From assembly GCA_964415045.1 (NCBI GenBank), contig CAYPZL010000227.1, positions 1-7,863 on the forward strand: 7,863 nt of DNA, written 5' to 3'. This DNA is from CAYPZL01 sp964415045. Lineage in GTDB: Bacteria; Planctomycetota; Phycisphaerae; Sedimentisphaerales; Anaerobacaceae. Below, piece by piece: positions 4,945-7,863 of this stretch. A program made the position numbers and the translations under genes. The first letter of the stretch is position 1. The number at the start of each line of letters is the position of its first letter. The notes beneath the pieces were generated by a model, which was given only the letters and a program-made list of their open reading frames with translations, was not told the origin of the DNA and did not search any database.

Positions 4945-6345
4945 ATGAGAAGACCAACAGATTCTGTACCTGTCATCATAGCGATTGTGATCTTCGCGAT
5001 GATTGCCGCGCCGCTGTCCGCGGCCGAGACGAAAGCGCAGCGGGACGCACGCATGAAGTGGTGGCGGGAAGCGCGCTTTGGGATGTTCGTTCACTGGGGG
5101 CTCTACTCGGGTCTGGCCGGAACGTGGAAGGGCAAGCCCGTCGGGACGCGGGGCGGGATGGAGTGGATTCAGCAGCGCGTCCGCGCCGACACGTGGGAAT
5201 ACGCCCATGAAGCGGTGCCGAAGTTCCGTCCGAAAGAAGGCTTCGCCACCGAATGGGCCAGGCTCGCCCGGGAGGCCGGCTGTCGCTACGTGGTCTTCAC
5301 GACCAAGCACCACGACGGGTTCTGCCTGTTCCAGTCCGAATACACCACCTATGATGCGCACGATCTTGTGGGCCGGGATCTGTGCAAGGAGATCGTCGAT
5401 GCCATTCGCGCCGAGGGCCTGAAGGTCGGTTTCTATCACTCGGTCATCGACTGGCACCACCCGCAGTACGACTACGTCAAGGCCGATCAGTTGCCGCATC
5501 CGCTCAAAGGCAAGCCTTCCCCGAACGGCCCGCGCAACCACGACATCTACGTGGATTACCTCCACCATCAGGCCCGCGAGATTTTCTCGAACTACGGCAC
5601 GCTCGACATCATTTGGTGGGACTACTCCAAGAAGGGCAACGAAGGCCCGTTCTGGCGTTCGGATGAGCTGATGGCGATGGCGCGTCGGTTGCAGCCGGGG
5701 GTGATCTCGAACAATCGCCTGTATCACATCCCCCACATCGAGAAAACGGATTCCGTCGGCCGGCTGAAAACGTGGAAGCCCGAACAGGGCGACTTCACCA
5801 CGCCGGAGCAGACCATCCCCTCGACCGGCATCCCCGGCGTCGACTGGGAGGTCTGCATGACCATGAACACCACCTGGGGATATTCGGACCACGACGGCGC
5901 CTGGAAATCCGACGAGACGCTGATCCGCAACCTCATCGACATCGTCTCGAAAGGCGGCAACTACCTGCTCAACATCGGCCCGAAGGGCGACGGCTCCGTT
6001 CCCGCAGAGAGTGTCGAATCGATGCGGGCCATCGGCAAGTGGATGGCCGTCAACGGCGAAGCCATCCATGAGACGACCGCCAGCCCCTACGAAAAGCCCG
6101 CATGGGGCCGCTACACCGCCAAGCCCGGGAAGCTCTACGTCCACGTGTTCGACTGGCCCGAGGACCGTATCCTCCGCGTGCCCGTCAAGACGTCGCAGGT
6201 GACGAAAGCCTATTTCCTTGCCGACCCCAAATGCCAGACGCTGACGCTGCAGAAGTTGGCCGGCTCAGACACACTTGTCCTGAAGCTCCCCGAGCAAGCC
6301 CCGGACCCGATCGCCTCGGTTCTCGTCATCGAGCATCGGGAGTAG
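4945..6345 (+). CDS. Secreted alpha-L-fucosidase, GH29
   Basis: This 466-residue glycoside hydrolase releases alpha-L-fucose from glycans or fucose-containing polysaccharides with retention of configuration. A Sec signal peptide covers residues 1-27 (hydrophobic 9-22, likely cut SAA|E), so it acts outside the cytoplasm. The GH29 barrel carries the family's marker segments in order: FGMFVHWGLYS (45-55), FTTKHHDGFCLF (118-129), YHSVIDWHHP (164-173), LDIIWWDY (220-227), and WEVCMTMNTTWGY (301-313), with LLNIGPKGDG (341-350) closing the barrel. Asp226 in IWWDY is the expected nucleophile. The acid/base Glu is poorly conserved in GH29; Glu288 and Glu302 are candidates. Residues from about 380 form a small C-terminal beta domain. 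Length is normal for the family. ATG 4945 has AAGGAG six bases upstream. It is the last gene of the plus-strand cluster. Polymer substrate and linkage cannot be read from the sequence. Confidence 0.93.
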   Translation: MRRPTDSVPVIIAIVIFAMIAAPLSAAETKAQRDARMKWWREARFGMFVHWGLYSGLAGTWKGKPVGTRGGMEWIQQRVRADTWEYAHEAVPKFRPKEGFATEWARLAREAGCRYVVFTTKHHDGFCLFQSEYTTYDAHDLVGRDLCKEIVDAIRAEGLKVGFYHSVIDWHHPQYDYVKADQLPHPLKGKPSPNGPRNHDIYVDYLHHQAREIFSNYGTLDIIWWDYSKKGNEGPFWRSDELMAMARRLQPGVISNNRLYHIPHIEKTDSVGRLKTWKPEQGDFTTPEQTIPSTGIPGVDWEVCMTMNTTWGYSDHDGAWKSDETLIRNLIDIVSKGGNYLLNIGPKGDGSVPAESVESMRAIGKWMAVNGEAIHETTASPYEKPAWGRYTAKPGKLYVHVFDWPEDRILRVPVKTSQVTKAYFLADPKCQTLTLQKLAGSDTLVLKLPEQAPDPIASVLVIEHRE

Positions 6346-6443
6346 TGCGAATTGGCACGAATTATGTCTGATTTGCGTGTGTGTTGTCATCCTTCGCCTG
6401 CGGCTCAGGATGACAAACGCTCAAGAACTTCTCCGAATTCGTA
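6346..6443. other. Intergenic region between convergent genes
   Basis: The 98 bases between the stops of the fucosidase and beta-helix genes hold no gene. They contain two CGAATT units 10 bases apart (6348-6353 and 6358-6363), a third at 6434-6439, and the long hairpin at 6384-6416. On the minus strand the first part reads AATTCGTGCCAATTCG, which resembles short dispersed intergenic repeats I recall from several phyla; this cannot be checked here. Confidence 0.4.
6384..6416. terminator. Long hairpin between convergent genes, possible bidirectional terminator
   Basis: TTGTCATCCT (6384-6393) and AGGATGACAA (6407-6416) are a perfect 10-bp inverted repeat. Inside it GCC-TGC-GGC adds a second small stem. 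Placement between two converging stops suggests it blocks read-through in both directions. There is no T-run on either side, so it would not be a classic intrinsic terminator. The TGTCATCCT/GGATGACA core is also typical of dispersed intergenic repeats seen in many bacteria, so it may be a repeat recruited to this place. Confidence 0.45.
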
Positions 6444-7769
6444 TTACTCGCTGCTGACATTCAAGCCGATCTGGACGTTGCCTTTCGATTGGTTGGTGAT
6501 CCGTTTTGGGCCGGTGAAGACGTTCTCGGCAATGACGGCGCGCGCGACTTCTTTTCCCAGGTCGATCTGCGGCCGGTTCTGTCGGAATTCACATCCTCGA
6601 ATCAGAACCGTGCCGCTTTGGGCCTGGATCGCCGGGCGGCTGCCGTCCTTGCCGCCCCATTGGGTGAACGTGCAATCGCTGAAACCGACGGTTCCTCTGC
6701 CCTCGATTTTGGCGATCTGGTTGCACGGGCCCCAGAACGCGCAGTTGGCGAACCGGACGCTGCCCCTGTTGGCCGGGCCCACCGCGATCATCGTCGGATC
6801 GGGCCCATGGAACGAGACGAACTCGCCGTTGGTGATCAGCAGGCCGAAGGGGGCGCACTGTTCGACGACGAGCGCCGTGTAGCAATCGTCGGCGCCGATG
6901 CCGAGGAAGTTGCCGTTGCAGAGGCCGGCCTTGCTCTTGATGAACTTGTAGCCGATGTTGTAGCCGAAGCAGAAGGTGTTGTAGACGTACTGCCAGTCGG
7001 AGCGGCCGAAAATGAACGCTTCGCCGTGTTCCATCTGCCAGCGGAAGAGCTTGGGCTTCATGCTCCACCAGGGGTTGAAATGCACGTTCTCGATGCGGCC
7101 GATGTCGTAGATGCTATCGACGAGGACGCCGCGCCGGATCGGCTGGCCGTGCACGTCGCGGATCAGGTGACGCTCGTTGCGCGTGGCGTCGATTCCGTTG
7201 TAGGGATTGAGCATCTCGACGGCCAGGACCGCGGGGTTCTTGCCCCGCATGGCGATGGCCCACGGATACGGCTCGGGCACGTCGTCGACGTTCTGTCGGG
7301 GGTAATAGAGGACGACGCCTTTGAGCGTGCTGTTGGTGTTGAGGGTGATGAAGGCCGGTCCGTCCTCACCGCCCGATCCCTCGGTGATCAGGAAAGTAGT
7401 GCCGTCGTCGGTGGGCTTGGGCAGGCCCCGGTTGCGGATGCCGTTGTGGGCCGGGACCGATTGCCACATACCGGCCAGCGTCACGGCGTTCGGTACGTTG
7501 AGATGGCCGGCGAAGAAGTAATTGCCGCGCGGAGCGTAGACGAACCCGCCGTTGGCGGCGGCAGCGGCGTCCAGGGCCTTCTGGAACGCCGCCGTATCGT
7601 CGGTCTGGCCATCGCCGACGGCTCCGAACGTTCGGACGTCGAATCGATCCGGCGTCGCAGCTTGTGCTGGTTCTGCGGCTGACGCTCGCGGCGCGCAGAC
7701 AACCGAGAGAGCAAGAAGAAACATGCCACATTGAGTCAGTACCCTTGGTGTGGAAAATCGGTGATACAT
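6444..7769 (-). CDS. Secreted right-handed beta-helix protein, pectate lyase superfamily
   Basis: This 441-residue exported protein has a Sec signal peptide (hydrophobic 15-26, likely cut ASA|AEPA after residue 31). Cys25 is not in a lipobox, so it is probably not a lipoprotein. FDVRTFGAVGDGQTDDTAAF (43-62) is the opening signature of the pectate lyase superfamily/GH28-like N-terminal segment (Pectate_lyase_3 type). Irregular beta-strand repeats follow, with coil markers such as RIENVHFNPW, SVRFANCAFWGP, TVGFSDCTFTQWGG and TVLIRGCEFRQN, where Asn or Cys recurs at turn positions. This is the pattern of a parallel beta-helix that binds or cuts polysaccharides. I cannot assign catalytic residues, so lyase, hydrolase and non-catalytic binding all remain possible. 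It is convergent with the fucosidase and has its own upstream region. AGGAG (7778-7782, read on the minus strand) lies 8 bases before the ATG. Confidence 0.85.
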   Translation of the reverse strand: MYHRFSTPRVLTQCGMFLLALSVVCAPRASAAEPAQAATPDRFDVRTFGAVGDGQTDDTAAFQKALDAAAAANGGFVYAPRGNYFFAGHLNVPNAVTLAGMWQSVPAHNGIRNRGLPKPTDDGTTFLITEGSGGEDGPAFITLNTNSTLKGVVLYYPRQNVDDVPEPYPWAIAMRGKNPAVLAVEMLNPYNGIDATRNERHLIRDVHGQPIRRGVLVDSIYDIGRIENVHFNPWWSMKPKLFRWQMEHGEAFIFGRSDWQYVYNTFCFGYNIGYKFIKSKAGLCNGNFLGIGADDCYTALVVEQCAPFGLLITNGEFVSFHGPDPTMIAVGPANRGSVRFANCAFWGPCNQIAKIEGRGTVGFSDCTFTQWGGKDGSRPAIQAQSGTVLIRGCEFRQNRPQIDLGKEVARAVIAENVFTGPKRITNQSKGNVQIGLNVSSE

Positions 7770-7863
7770 TCGTCGTACTCCTGTAGTTGATGAATCAAGT
7801 CCTTGTTAATTAGTAGAGTTTTGCAAAATGGAGATTAGGCTTATATTCTTCAAGGAAATCGTT
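7770..7863 (-). promoter_or_regulatory. AT-rich promoter region of the beta-helix gene
   Basis: Read on the minus strand, TATAAG (7845-7840) matches the -10 consensus at 5 of 6 bases, but any -35 would lie beyond the window edge. The region also holds TTTTGCAAAA (7819-7828), a perfect 10-bp palindrome, and AGTTGATGAATCAAGT (7785-7800), an inverted repeat with one mismatch just upstream of the SD site. Both lie downstream of the candidate -10, where repressor operators are common. No regulator gene is present to support this. Confidence 0.3.

Noticed and set aside
3489..5054. 521-residue minus-strand frame
   Set aside because: It runs antisense to the Gfo/Idh/MocA gene and the end of the DJ-1 gene, both with clear motifs. 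Long antisense frames are common opposite GC-rich genes, and the peptide has no recognisable domain.
4864..6144. 426-residue minus-strand frame
   Set aside because: It is antisense to the GH29 fucosidase, whose catalytic segments are intact. The Val/Asp/Arg-rich composition is typical of a reverse-strand shadow.
6489..7682. 397-residue plus-strand frame
   Set aside because: It is antisense to the beta-helix gene, which has a signal peptide, a family signature and an SD site. The plus-strand product is a low-diversity Ala/Val/Asp/Glu-rich shadow.
7691..7769. Lipoprotein signal in the beta-helix protein
   Set aside because: Cys25 follows SVV; a lipobox requires Gly, Ala or Ser just before the Cys. 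The ASA|A site gives a better ordinary signal-peptidase cut.
1..7863. CRISPR array, insertion sequence, phage, toxin-antitoxin or retron
   Set aside because: I saw no regularly spaced repeats, transposase, integrase or reverse-transcriptase motifs, and no small toxin-like gene pairs. All substantial genes fit envelope or carbohydrate families.

Overview
The window is GC-rich, densely coded bacterial DNA that looks like a polysaccharide-degrading planctomycete, probably of the Phycisphaerae/Sedimentisphaerales type. This placement is an inference. It rests on two prepilin-like proteins with the FTLIELLVVI leader (one with a perfect H-X9-DG motif), a Tat-exported Gfo/Idh/MocA protein, an exported GH29 alpha-L-fucosidase and an exported right-handed beta-helix protein. 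All of these are expanded families in that phylum. There are no rRNA or tRNA genes, CRISPR arrays, transposases or phage genes.

Layout. Bases 1-39 may hold the last 12 codons of an upstream gene. A candidate promoter (87-115) and a leader with two hairpins lead into a three-gene plus-strand cluster: a prepilin-like protein (236-973), a small single-pass membrane protein (1003-1596, GTG start) and a second prepilin-like protein (1615-2691, GTG start). Gaps are 18-29 bp, each with a Shine-Dalgarno (SD) site, so co-transcription is likely. Bases 2692-2967 are non-coding and hold two perfect palindromes, an outer A/T-rich inverted repeat and a candidate extended -10 promoter. Next is a second plus-strand cluster: a DJ-1/PfpI-family protein (2968-3546), the Tat-signal Gfo/Idh/MocA protein (3558-4898) and the GH29 alpha-L-fucosidase (4945-6345). 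Bases 6346-6443 hold a long hairpin between convergent genes. The last gene, on the minus strand, is a secreted pectate-lyase-superfamily beta-helix protein (7769-6444). An AT-rich promoter region fills the end of the window.

How the genes may work together. The fucosidase and beta-helix protein carry Sec signal peptides and the Gfo/Idh/MocA protein a twin-arginine signal, so three of the four genes in the second half encode exported carbohydrate-active or carbohydrate-binding proteins. A reasonable model is extracytoplasmic processing of a fucose-containing polysaccharide, with the DJ-1/PfpI protein as a cytoplasmic companion of unknown role. The prepilin cluster encodes envelope proteins processed by a prepilin peptidase. 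Nothing in the sequence links it functionally to the sugar cluster.

I see no clearly unprecedented system. The points most worth following up are the Tat-exported Gfo/Idh/MocA protein in a fucosidase operon, the membrane protein set between two prepilins, and the series of palindromic intergenic elements.
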